Source: Skeletonema tropicum (lineage: Eukaryota; Bacillariophyta; Thalassiosirophyceae; Thalassiosirales; Thalassiosiraceae). Taken from it: a stretch of 64,000 nucleotides of DNA. Of the stretch, positions 52,816 through 63,598 are shown in pieces. Position 1 is the first letter of the stretch. Every line of letters begins with the position of its first letter. The notes beneath the pieces are model-generated. The model was given only the letters and a program-made list of their open reading frames with translations, was not told the DNA's origin and ran no database searches. The position numbers and the translations under genes are program-made. The stretch is taken from the NCBI GenBank assembly GCA_037178625.1, contig CM074127.1, forward strand, positions 3,286,001-3,350,000, given 5' to 3'.

Positions 52816-54346
52816 TTAGAGTACCATGGACTCCAAATTTGGTGTGAGGAGACGGTCGAAGCTGCCTGATGGAGCTTCGTCAGGAGTCACAGATGCAGGA
52901 TAAAAATTTTCGACCTCTTCTTGAAATGTTACTTTTGGCTCGCGCTCTTCGGTTCTGCTCAGTAAATCCAATTCCAAGTTGCTACTTGTGATGGCTCGAT
53001 GGAAGACGAGAGGAGTTTCCGTTAAATCGTCAGATCTTGCGTCATCTTCCTGGATCTTCATGATGCTACAGGCAGGATTGGGCGAGAGAATCAAAGGGAA
53101 ACTAGCAGGAAAGCTGGCTGACCTGACTCTCTTCACACGGTCGAAAGAAGGGGTATCAAAGCCTACATCCGAGTTGAAACGGGTGCGCTTACCAAGAAGG
53201 CAGGAGTCAATTTGATCACGTTGATCGGGAGCAGTGGCAAATTTTAATGCTGCTTGTTTTGCAATGAGGAGGTTCCGTTCATTTAGTGAAGCACCGCCTC
53301 CAAGCGCATTCACGCGAGTATTGAGTGCCACCAAGGCTGTCTCCGGCGAACAGGCCTGAAGCTTGGGTTTTTTGCTCGGCGTCGGTGTTGTTGGAGAGAG
53401 AGTAGGTAACATAGATGGCTTTTCCCCCTTGGCTGGCAAATCCGTTTTGGTAGGACTATGCGAACCCACCACTGCAGGAACGATGCAAGAGCTGCTATGA
53501 TTACTAGTCTTGCCAGTATTGAGTTCAGCCACAAGTACTTCAAGGCTTGTGGTGAAACTTTTGAGGACAAAAGTAGGAGCTCCAGTACCTCCAAATCTGA
53601 TCAAAGAGCCTTTTCGAACACGATGAGGAGCAGCAGCAGCAGCTTGGTCTGATCCCTGTTGCGTTGTGGGGCTTGCTATGCGGACACCATTTACAAACGT
53701 CCCATGTGACGAGCCGCAATCGACAACGTAACAGGAACCATTAGGATGGTGAAAAATAAGCGCATGTTTCCTACTTGACGTCGGATGGATCAGCTGCATA
53801 TCAGACGACGGGGATCTCCCGACTTGAAAACATGGATTTGTAGAAAGGTCAAGTGGGTCATGATTTGAGGCAGTAGGGCCAACGGGCTGCACATAATCAC
53901 AGTTCAAAGGCAAAAAATGTGAGAAGATGGAGGATATGAGACTAATGGCGCTCCCACATCAATGGGGGAGGTCAAATGAATTCCGTTCACCCATAAATGC
54001 TGACAAACTCTTTCCTGAAAGGGATGCAATTTCCAACAAAGACGGCCAAACTCAAAGAAGAACTTACCTCAAGACGTGCTTCGCCGTTAGCTTTGACCGC
54101 CCAGGTCGGAGGCTCAATCGCCATGGATGGGGGCTCCACTTGATCTTCAAAATTATGCGCATCAAACAAAGCTTGGTCCTGCCCCTCTAGCGAAGAGCAG
54201 ATGCGCAGTCCCCTCCCGAAGGAGGGGGACAAGCGAAGCGCCCCAAAGTGAGAAGCGCTAGAGGTGCTCTTTTCTCCGCGTGGTTTGAGTGTAAACGAAG
54301 GAGAGGGTGTAAACGGATGAGACTCTGAGGATACACATGTTGCCAT
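52816..54346 (-). CDS. FHA-domain protein, NIPP1-like regulator
   Basis: Two exons (54346-54068, 53886-52816) with a 181-nt intron give 449 residues; both ends are phase 0. The FHA domain (about 80-185) begins PPTWAVKANGEARLE and has CFQVGRSPSSDMQLIHPTSS, RKHALIFHH, YVVDCGSSHGTFVNGVRI, RFGGTGAPTFVL; conserved Gly-Arg, Ser, His and Asn of phosphothreonine binding are present. Near the C-terminus PKVTFQEEVENFYPASVTPD recalls the VTF.E...I.PE.V.P block of NIPP1/PPP1R8, a nuclear inhibitor of protein phosphatase 1 that also acts in splicing. A canonical RVxF docking site is not certain. Exon 1 contains a strong hairpin (54208-54230). Confidence 0.85.
54208..54230 (-). other. Strong hairpin with UUCG loop in the coding RNA
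   Basis: In the NIPP1-like mRNA this 23-nt stretch folds as GTCCCC-C-TCC / TTCG / GGA-GGGGAC: nine pairs with a one-base bulge closed by a C(UUCG)G tetraloop, an exceptionally stable loop. It begins about 115 nt after the start codon. Confidence 0.6.
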
Positions 54347-54663
54347 TGAGTTTGGTTTGTATTAGTCTAGTGAAGAGATGGAACGATTTGTGTTCGCTTA
54401 GCAAGCCTAACAAACACGAGTACGCCGTCCAATGGGTTTATTTGTGGCATGGTGCATGACCGCTGCCTCAGAAGAGCCAGGCAGAAGGCGGTGTAAACGA
54501 CAGATGGCCGGGCAGGCAAGCTCCAAGCTTGCACTGTGATGACGTTTTGCGATTTATTTAGCTCAATATAGGGTTTTACATAATAGCGAGAACATGACTC
54601 GAATATTCTTATTCCTTCCTCTTTTTCCTTTCCAGTTCCACCACCATCAAAATAAAGTCCAAA

Positions 54664-54795
54664 ATGGAAGAAGACAACGCAACACCCAGCCGTACTTATC
54701 GTATGAAACGCTATGAAAAGAGCAGCTGCCCAGATATACTTGGTTACAAACGCATGGAAGTATGTATATCAGTGCTGTCCAAAGATATTAGGTGA
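54664..54795 (+). CDS. Possible small ORF
   Basis: A 43-residue frame beginning MEEDNATPSRTYRMKRYEKS in an AAAATGG context, rich in charged residues and Tyr. It matches no family that I know. It may be a short exon or chance; the reading is offered only because the codon use looks protein-like and a start context is present. Confidence 0.2.
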   Translation: MEEDNATPSRTYRMKRYEKSSCPDILGYKRMEVCISVLSKDIR

Positions 54796-54857
54796 TTAGA
54801 AGTAATGCGATGCCTCAAAGAAAGCCTCTATAGGATCAAGGGAATAATCAATTTGAA

Positions 54858-54884
54858 CTGGCTGGCTGGCTGGCTGGCTGGCTG
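54858..54884. repeat. (CTGG)n microsatellite
   Basis: Between six and seven perfect tandem copies of the tetranucleotide, 314 bp before the satellite array. Confidence 0.95.
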
Positions 54885-55198
54885 TATCGAAGGCTGGAAA
54901 GCAACAACAAATTGAAACAAAAAAGAAAAGAAAGAAATGTCGCCACCCCACTACATTTGACAACTACACTTGTTGGTGATAGTATAGAAACAAACTTTAA
55001 ACAGACAGCGGAATCAAAGTATACAAAAAACAAAGTAAGACCATCGTAAGAATCGTCATCAGATGACTTGAGGCTACATCCCAAAATGGCATTTGAAAAA
55101 TAGAAAAATCAGAAAGAAAACAAAGTAAGTGCAAAATTAAATGAAAACTTTTCTCTTAGAACGAAAGCAAAAGAAAGGCACGACAAAAACTTAACTAT

Positions 55199-58100
55199 GA
55201 TGCTACAACCTCGTAGCTGATGTGAGGACTCCAGTGCCAGTGTGGGCTGGCCAGCAGTGCCACATCCTACCAAAATCACATCTATCGCCGTCAGTATGGG
55301 CATGAGCAGCTTCTAGTGGCCCATTCTAGTCGGAGATGATACTAGACAAGCTCATTTGTACCGCTCAGACGACTAGCGTCCGTAGAAGCGATGCTACAAC
55401 CTCAGAGCTGATGTGAGAGGTCCAGTATGGGCCGGCCAGCAGGGCCACATCCTACCAAAACCATATCTATCGCCGTCAGTATGGGCATGAGCCGCTTCTA
55501 TTGGCCCATTGTAGTCGGCGGTGATACTAGACAAGCTCATTTGTACCGCTCAGACGACTAGCGTCCGTAGAAGCGATGCTACAACCTCAGAGCTGATGTG
55601 AGAGGTCCAGTATGGGCCGGCCAGCAGGGCCACATCCTACCAAAACCATATCTATCGCCGTCGGTATGGGCATGAGCAGCTTCTAGTGGCCCATTCTAGT
55701 CGGCGGGGATACTAGACAAGCTCATTTGTACCGCTCAGACGACTAGCGTCCGTAGAAGCGATGCTACAACCTCAGAGCTGATGTGAGAGGTCCAATGTGG
55801 TCTGGCCAGCAGCACCACATCCTACCAAAATCATATCTATCGCCGTCAGTATGGGCATGAGCCGATTCTATTGGCCCATTGTAGTCGGCGGTGATACTAG
55901 ACAAGCTCATTTGTACCGCTCAGACGACTAGCGTCCGTAGAAGCGATGCTAAAACCTCAGAGCTGATGTGAGAGGTCCAATGTGGGCTGGCCAGCAGTGC
56001 CACATCCTACCAAAACCATATCTATCGCCGTCAGTATGGGCATGAGCCGCTTCTATTGGCCCATTGTAGTCGGCGGTGATACTAGACAAGCTCATTTCTA
56101 CCGCTCAGACGACTAGCGTCCGTAGAAGCGATGCTACAACCTCAGAGCTGATGTGAGGAGTCCAGTGTGGGCTGGCCAGCAGTGCCACATCCTACCAAAA
56201 TCATATCTATCGCCGTCAGTTTGGGCATGAGCAGCTTCTAGTGGCCCATTGTAGTCGGCGGGGATACTAGACAAGCTCATTTGTACCGCTCAGACGACTA
56301 GCGTCCGTAGAAGCGATGCTACAACCTCAGAGCTGATGTGAGGACTCCAGTGACAGTGTGGGCTGGCCAGCAGTGCCACATCCTACCAAAATCATATCTA
56401 TCGCCGTCCGTATGGGCAGGAGCCGCTTCTAGTGGCCCATTTGAATCAGCACGGATTATGCTACAACCCCCTAGCTGATGTGAGAAGGCCAGAGTGGGCT
56501 GGCCAGCAGCACCACATCCTATCAAAATCGTATCTATCGCCGTCAGTATGGACATGAGCAGCTTCTAGTGGCCCATTGTAGTCGGCGGTGATACTAGACA
56601 AGCTCATTTGTACCGCTCAGACGACTAGCGTCCGTAGAAGCGATGCTACAACCTCAGAGCTGATGTGAGAGGACCAATGAGGGCTGGCCAGCAGTGCCAC
56701 ATCCTACCAAAATCATATCTATCGCCGTCAGTATGGGCATGAGCCGCTTCTAGTGGCCCATTTGAATCTGCACGGATACTAGACAAGCTCATTTGTACCG
56801 CTCAGACGACTAGCGTCCGTAGAAGCGATGCTACAACCTCAGAGCTGATGTGAGAGGTCCATTATGGGCCGGCCAGCAGGGCCACATCCTACCAAAATCA
56901 TATCTATCGCCGTCAGTATGGGCATGAGCAGCTTCTATTGGCCCATTGTAGTCGGCGGTGATACTAGACAAGCTCATTTGTACCGCTCAGACGACTAGCG
57001 TCCGTAGAAGCGATGCTACAACCTCAGAGCTGATGTGAGCGGCCCAATGTGGGCTGGCCAGCAGTGCCACATCCTACCAAAATCATATCTATCGCCGTCA
57101 GTATGGGCATGAGGAGCTTCTTTTGTCCCCTTTGAGTCGGCGGGGATACTAGACAAGCTCATTTGTACCGCTCAGACGACTAGCGTCCGTAGAAGCGATG
57201 CTACAACCTCAGAGCTGATGTGAGAGGTCCAATGTGATCTGGCCAGCATTGCCAAATCCTACCAAAATCATATCCATCGCCGTCAATATGGGCATGAGCA
57301 GCTTCTATTGGCCCATTCTAGTCGGCGGTGATACTAGACAAGCTCATTTGTACCGCTCAGACGACTAGCGTCCGTAGAAGCGATGCTACAACCTCAGAGC
57401 TGATGTGAGAGGTCCAGTATGGGCCGGCCGGCAGGGCCACATCCTACCAAAATCATATCTATCGCCGTCAGTATGGGCATGAGCCGCTTCTATTGGCCCA
57501 TTGTAGTCGGCGGGGATACTAGACAAGCTCATTTGTACCGCTCAGACGACTAGCGTCCGTAGAAGCGATGCTAAAACCTCAGAGCTGATGTGAGAGGTCC
57601 ATTATGGGCCGGCCAGCAGGGCCACATCCTACCAAAATCATATCTATCGCCGTTAGTATGGGCATGAGCAGCTTCTATTGGCCCATTGTAGTCGGCGGTG
57701 ATACTAGACAAGCTCATTTGTACCGCTCAGACGACTTGCGTCCGTAGAAGCGATGCTACAACCTCAGAGCTGATGTGAGCGGCCCAATGTGGGCTGGCCA
57801 GCAGTGCCACATCCTACCAAAATCATATCTATCGCCGTCAGTATGGGCATGAGGAGCTTCTTTTGTCCCCTTTGAGTCGGCGGGGATACTAGACAAGCTC
57901 ATTTGTACCGCTCAGACGACTAGCGTCCGTAGAAGCGATGCTACAACCTCAGAGCTGATGTGAGAGGTCCAATGTGATCTGGCCAGCATTGCCAAATCCT
58001 ACCAAAATCATATCTATCGCCGTCAATATGGGTATGAGCAGCTTCTATTGGCCCATTGTAGTCGGCGGTGATACTAGACAAGCTCATTTGTACCGCTCAG

Positions 58101-61100
58101 ACGACTAGCGTCCGTAGAAGCGATGCTACAACCTCAGAGCTGATGTGAGAGGTCCAGTATGGGCCGGCCGGCAGGGCCACATCCTACCAAAATCATATCT
58201 ATCGCCGTCAGTATGGGCATGAGCCGCTTCTATTGGCCCATTGTAGTCGGCGGGGATACTACACAAGCTCATTTGTACCGCTCAGACGACTAGCGTCCGT
58301 AGAAGCGATGCTAAATAAACAAATAAATACAAAATTTATCAGATTAGATATCTACACGAGTATAATCTGGACCTGTTTAGGTACAATGTACGGTCTTTTA
58401 CTGCCGAAAGGCTTACCAGACTGCAAGACGGGTGCCCCCGTAGGAGCCGGGTGTAGTCGGCGGGGATACTAGACAAGCTCATTTGTACCGCTCAGACGAC
58501 TAGCGTCCGTAGAAGCGATGCTACAACCTCAGAGCTGATGTGAGGAGTCCAGTGACAGTGTGGGCTGGCCAGCAGCACCACATCCTACCAAAATCATATC
58601 TATCGCCGTCAGTAGGGGCATGAGGAGCTTCTATTGGCCCATTGTACAAAAGCTCATTTGTACCGCTCAGACGACTAGCGTCCGTAGAAGCGATGCTACA
58701 ACCTCAGAGCTGATGTGAGGAGTCCAGTGACAGTGTGGGCTGGCCAGCAGTGCCACATCCTACCAAAATCATATCTATCGCCGTCAGTTTGGGCATGAGC
58801 CGCTTCTATTGGCCCATTTGAATCAGCGGGGATACTAGACAAGCTCATTTGTACCGCTCAGACGACTAGCGTCCGTAGAAGCGATGCTACAACCTCAGAG
58901 CTGATGTGAGAGGTCCAATGTGGTCTGGCCAGCAGGGCCACATCCTACCAAAATCATATCTATCGCCGTCAGTATGGGAATGAGCAGCTTCTAGTGGCCC
59001 ATTGTAGTCGGCGGTGATACTAGACAAGCTCATTTGTACCGCTCAGACGACTAGCGTCCGTAGAAGCGATGCTACAACCTCAGAGCTGATGTGAGAGGTC
59101 CAATGTGGGCTGGCCAGCAGTGCCACATCCTACCAAAATCATATCTATCGCCGTCAGTATGAGCATGAGCAGCTTCTAGTGGCCCATTTGAAACAGCGTA
59201 GATACTAGACAAGCTCATTTGTACCGCTCAGACGACTAGCGTCCGTAGAAGCGATGCTACAACCTCAGAGCTGATGTGAGGACTCCAGTGAGTTCTGGCC
59301 AGCAGTGCCACATCCTACCAAAATCATATCCATCGCCGTCAGTATGGGCATGAGCCGCTTCTAGTGGCCCATTGTAGTCGGCGGCGGTGATACTAGACAA
59401 GCTCATTTGTACCGCATCAGACGACTAGCGTCCGTAGAAGCGATGCTACAACCTCAGAGCTGATGTGAGGAGTCCAGTGCCAATGTGGGCTGGCCAGCAG
59501 TGCCACATCCTACCAAAGTCATATCTATCGCCGTCAGTATGGGCATGAGCCGCTTCTAGTGGCCAATTTGAATCAGCACGGATACTAGACAAGCTCATTT
59601 GTACCGCCAAGACGACTAGCGTCCGTAGAAGCGATGCTACAACCTCAGAGCTGATGTGAGGAGTCCAGTGTGGGCTGGCCAGCAAGGCCACATCCTACCA
59701 AAATCATATCCATCGCCGTCAGTATGGGCATGAGCAGCTTCTAGTGGCCCATTGTAGTCGGTGCTGATACTAGACAAGCTCATTTGTACTGCTCAGACGA
59801 CTAGCGTCCGTAGAAGCGATGCTTCAACCTCAGAGCTGATGTGAGGAGTCCAGTGTGGGCTGGCCAGCAGGGCCACATCCTACCATAATCATATCCATCG
59901 CCGTCAGTATGGGCATGAGCCGCTTCTGTTGGCCCATTGTAGTCGGCGGGGATACTAGACAAGCTCATTTGTACTGCTCAGACGACTAGCGTCCGTAGAA
60001 GCGATGCTACAACCTCAGAGCTGATGTGAGCGGCCCAAAGTGAGCTGGCCAGCAGTGCCACATCCTACCAAAACCATATCTATCGCCGTCAATATGGGCA
60101 TGAGCAGCTTCTAGTGGCCCATTGTAGTCGGCGGGGATACTAGACAAGCTCATTTGTACCGCTCAGACGACTAGCGTCCGTAGAAGCGATGCTACAACCT
60201 CAGAGCTGATGTGGGAGTCTAGTGCCAGTGTTGGCTGGCCAGCAGCACCACATCCTACCAAAATCATATCCATCGCCGTCAGTATGGGCATGAGCCGCTT
60301 CTAGTGGCCCATTGTAGTCGGCGGTGATACTAGACAAGCTCATTTGTACCGCTCAGACGACTAGCGTCCGTAGAAGCGATGCTACAACCTCAGAGCTGAT
60401 GTGAGAGGTCCAATGTGGGCTGGCCAGCAGTGCCACATCCTACCAAAATCATATCTATCGCCGTCAGTATGGGCATGAGCCGCTTCTAGTGGCCCATTTG
60501 AATCAGCGTAGATACAAGACAAGCTCATTTGTACCGCTCAGACGACTAGCGTCCGTAGAAGCGATGCTACAACCTCAGAGCTGATGTGAGGACTCCAGTG
60601 AGGTCTTGCCAGCAGTGCCACATCCTACTCAAATCATATCCATCGCCGTCAGTATGGGCATGAGCCGCTTCTAGTGGCCCATTGTAGTCGGCGGGGATAC
60701 TACACAAGCTCATTTGTACCGCTCAGACGACTAGCGTCCGTAGAAGCGATGCTACAACCTCAGAGCTGATGTGAGGAGTCCAGTGCCAATGTGGGCTGGC
60801 CAGCAGCATTACATCCTAACAAAGTCATATCTATCGCCGTCAGTATGGGCATGAGCCGCTTCTAGTGGCCAATTTGAATCAGCACGGATACTAGACAAGC
60901 TCATTTGTACCGCTCAGACGACTAGCGTCCGTAGAAGCGATGCTACAACCTCAGAGCTGATGTGAGGAGTCTAGTACCAATGTGGGCTGGCCAGCAGTGC
61001 CACATCCTACCAAAACCATATCCATCGCCGTCAATATGGGCATGAGCCGCTTCTAGTGGCCCATTGTAGTCGGCGGGGATACTAGACAAGCTCATTTGTA

Positions 61101-62869
61101 CTGCTCAGACGACTAGCGTCCGTAGAAGCGATGCTACAACCTCAGAGCTGATGTGAGGAGTCCAGTGTTGGCTGGCCAGCAGGGCCACATCCTACCATAA
61201 TCATATCCATCGCCGTCAGTATGGGCATGAGCCGCTTCTATTGGCCCATTGTAGTCGGCGGGGATACTAGACAAGCTCATTTGTACCGCTCAGACGACTA
61301 GCGTCCGTAGAAGCGATGCTACAACCTCAGAGCTGATGTGAGGAGTCCTGTGCCAGTGTGGGCTGGCCAGCAGCACCACATCCTACCAAAATCGTATCTA
61401 TCGCCGTCAGTATGGGCATGAGCAGCTTCTAGTGGCCCATTGTAGTCGGCGGTGATACTAGACAAGCTCATTTGTACCGCTCAGACGACTAGCGTCCGTA
61501 GAAGCGATGCTACAACCTCAGAGCTGATGTGAGGAGTCCTGTGCCAATGTGGGCTGGCCAGCAGCATAACATCCTACCAAAATCGTATCTATCGCCGTTA
61601 GTATGGGCATGAGCCGCTTCTATTGGCCCATTGTAGTCGGCGGGGATACTAGACAAGCTCATTTGTACCGCTCAGACGACTAGCGTCCGTAGAAGCGATG
61701 CTACAACCTCAGAGCTGATGTGAGAGGTCCAATGTGGGCTAGCCAGCAGTGCCACATCCTATCAAAATCGCATCTATCGCCGTCAGTATGGGCATGAGAC
61801 GCTTCTATTGGCCCATTTAAATCAGCACGGATACTAGACAAGCTCATTTGTACCGCTCAGACGACTAGCGTCCGTAGAAGCGATGCTACAACCTCAGAGC
61901 TGATGTGAGGAGTCCTGTGCCAATGTGGGCTGTCCAGCAGCATTGCATCCTACCAAAGTCATATCTATCGCCGTCAGTATGGGCATGAGCCGCTTTTAGT
62001 GGCCCATTGTAGTCGGCGGGGATACTAGACAAGCTCATTTGTACCGCTCAGACGACTAGCGTCCGTAGAAGCGATGCTACAACCTCAGAGCTGATATGAG
62101 AGGTCCAATGTGGGCTAGCCAGCAGTGCCACATCCTATCAAAATCGTATCTATCGCCGTCAGTATGGGCATGAGCAGCTTCTATTGGCCCATTTGAATCA
62201 GCACGGATACTAGACAAGCTCATTTGTACCGCTCAGACGACTAGCGTCCGTAGAAGCGATGCTACAACCTCAGAGCTGATGTGAGAGGTCCAACGTGGGC
62301 TGGCCAGCATTGCCACATCCTACCAAAATCATATCTATCGCCGTCGGTATGGGCATGAGCCGCTTCTAGTGGCCCATTGTAGTCGGCGGGGATACTAGAC
62401 AAGCTCATTTGTACCGCTCAGACGACTAGCGTCCGTAGAAGCGATGCTACAACCTCAGAGCTGATGTGAGAGGTCCAATGTGGGCCGGCCAGCAGTGCCA
62501 CATCCTACCAAAATCATATCTATCGCCGTCAGTATGGGCATGAGCCGCTTCTAGTGGCCCATTTGAATCAGTGGTGATACTAGACAAGCTCATTTGTACC
62601 GCTCAGACGACTAGCGTCCGTAGAAGCGATGCTACAACCTCAGAGCTGATGTGAGGAGTCCAGTGTGGGCTGGCCAGCAGTGCCACATCCTACCAAAATC
62701 ATATCTATCGCCGTCGGTATGGGCATGAGCAGCTTCTAGTGGCCCATTGTAGTCGGCGGTGATACTAGACAAGCTCATTTGTACCGCTCAGACGACTTGC
62801 GTCCGTAGAAGCGATGCTACAACCTCGTACTCGTAGCTCAGTTTAGAGGTCCAGTGTGGGCTGGCCAGC
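55199..62869. repeat. 185/191-bp satellite array, about 41 units
   Basis: Head-to-tail array. Taking GATGCT as the unit start, units begin at 55199, 55390, 55575, 55760 and so on to 62813, mostly 185 bp apart and 189-191 where a 6-nt insert is present. Each unit has a nearly invariant core (from ATACTAGACAAGCTC through GTCCGTAGAAGCGATG to CAGAGCTGATGTGAG, about 80 bp), a variable segment around the palindrome GCTGGCCAGC, a conserved ATCGCCGTCAGTATGG block, and a switch region ending GTAGTCGGCGG or GAATCAGCACGG. Since 185 is not divisible by three and stops recur, it is not coding. Irregular units: one lacking about 49 nt of the core (ends 56457), one with a foreign insert (58307), one short by about 16 nt (58517). 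Last unit is truncated. Confidence 0.97.
58313..58451. other. Foreign 139-bp segment replacing part of satellite unit 18
   Basis: Between GATGCT (58307-58312) and the resumption at TGTAGTCGGCGG (58452), 114 bp of satellite are replaced by 139 bp of unrelated sequence, starting AT-rich (AAATAAACAAATAAATAC) and becoming GC-rich (GACGGGTGCCCCCGTAGGAG). No terminal repeats or target duplication are seen. Confidence 0.85.
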
Positions 62870-63598
62870 TTAGCTTTATACTACTAATATCATTTCATTG
62901 TCGGTACTACACTCACGTGTGTTTTTTAATGTTGTAGAAAAATTGGGTTTGATATTTCGCTTTCCTTTATTAGTTCGAAAACTGAGTCTTTCTAAAGATT
63001 TTTGTTTCTTATTTTTGATATCTTTTTGGCTTGTTGTCGTTTTGAGGCCTCATTTTCAACATATTTATATAGTTTTCTTTCGTTTTAACAAATGCAGATT
63101 TATCCTTCTTGTTAGATCATCTTCTTTTTTCGATAGATGTTCATCATGACTGACTACAATATGGGTTACGTTTGAAGAATCCCTATTTTGTTACTGTCAC
63201 GCTCTATTTCTACTTAGCCGGAGGACTGACGACTAAATCCGAAGGTTTAAGTTTGAATTTTTATAAGTGTACCATAGTGTTATTTATCATCGTTTTTTAT
63301 CTCATCTTGATTAAGTATTACCATGTTTGATGTTACTTTCAGTTTTCTGATATTATTAGAATAGAGCTGGATTCTTTTTCTACAATAGTGGCACAGACAG
63401 GAAGTGTTGCCTGTCTACTTACTTATGCAGATTCCTTTCTTGCACACGCTGATTTCGATTCTTACTTTCTCATTGATGGGTTGGCGAGGGATCCATCATC
63501 TCCATCTCATCTCTCCTCTTCCCATGCCATCAAAATTAATTTCCCCCCGCCCTACCCCTAACTTGGGCCTATCTCTTTTTAAATTATCGGTCTTTACC
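62870..63598. other. AT-rich spacer after the satellite
   Basis: 729 bp rich in T on the plus strand. A forward frame at 62898-63149 is hydrophobic because of the T-richness and is not taken as a gene. The last 100 bp probably contain the promoter of the gene starting at 63599. Confidence 0.5.

Larger units (their letters stand above)
54347..55198. other. Intergenic between NIPP1-like gene and satellite
   Basis: Contains a CTGG tetranucleotide run and a possible 43-codon forward frame (54664-54795), listed separately. Otherwise AT-rich with no supported gene. Confidence 0.4.

Noticed and set aside
55199..62869. CRISPR array
   Set aside because: Units are 185 bp contiguous tandem repeats without short direct repeats and unique spacers, and the genome is eukaryotic.
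55199..62869. Protein-coding repeats inside the satellite (frames up to 83 codons)
   Set aside because: Unit length is not a multiple of three and stops recur in every frame; the frames are by-products.
55199..62869. A firm call of centromere
   Set aside because: Only the unit length and tandem form suggest it; no chromatin evidence and known diatom centromeres differ.
62898..63149. 83-codon hydrophobic forward frame
   Set aside because: Explained by T-rich DNA (Phe/Leu codons); no signal or domain.
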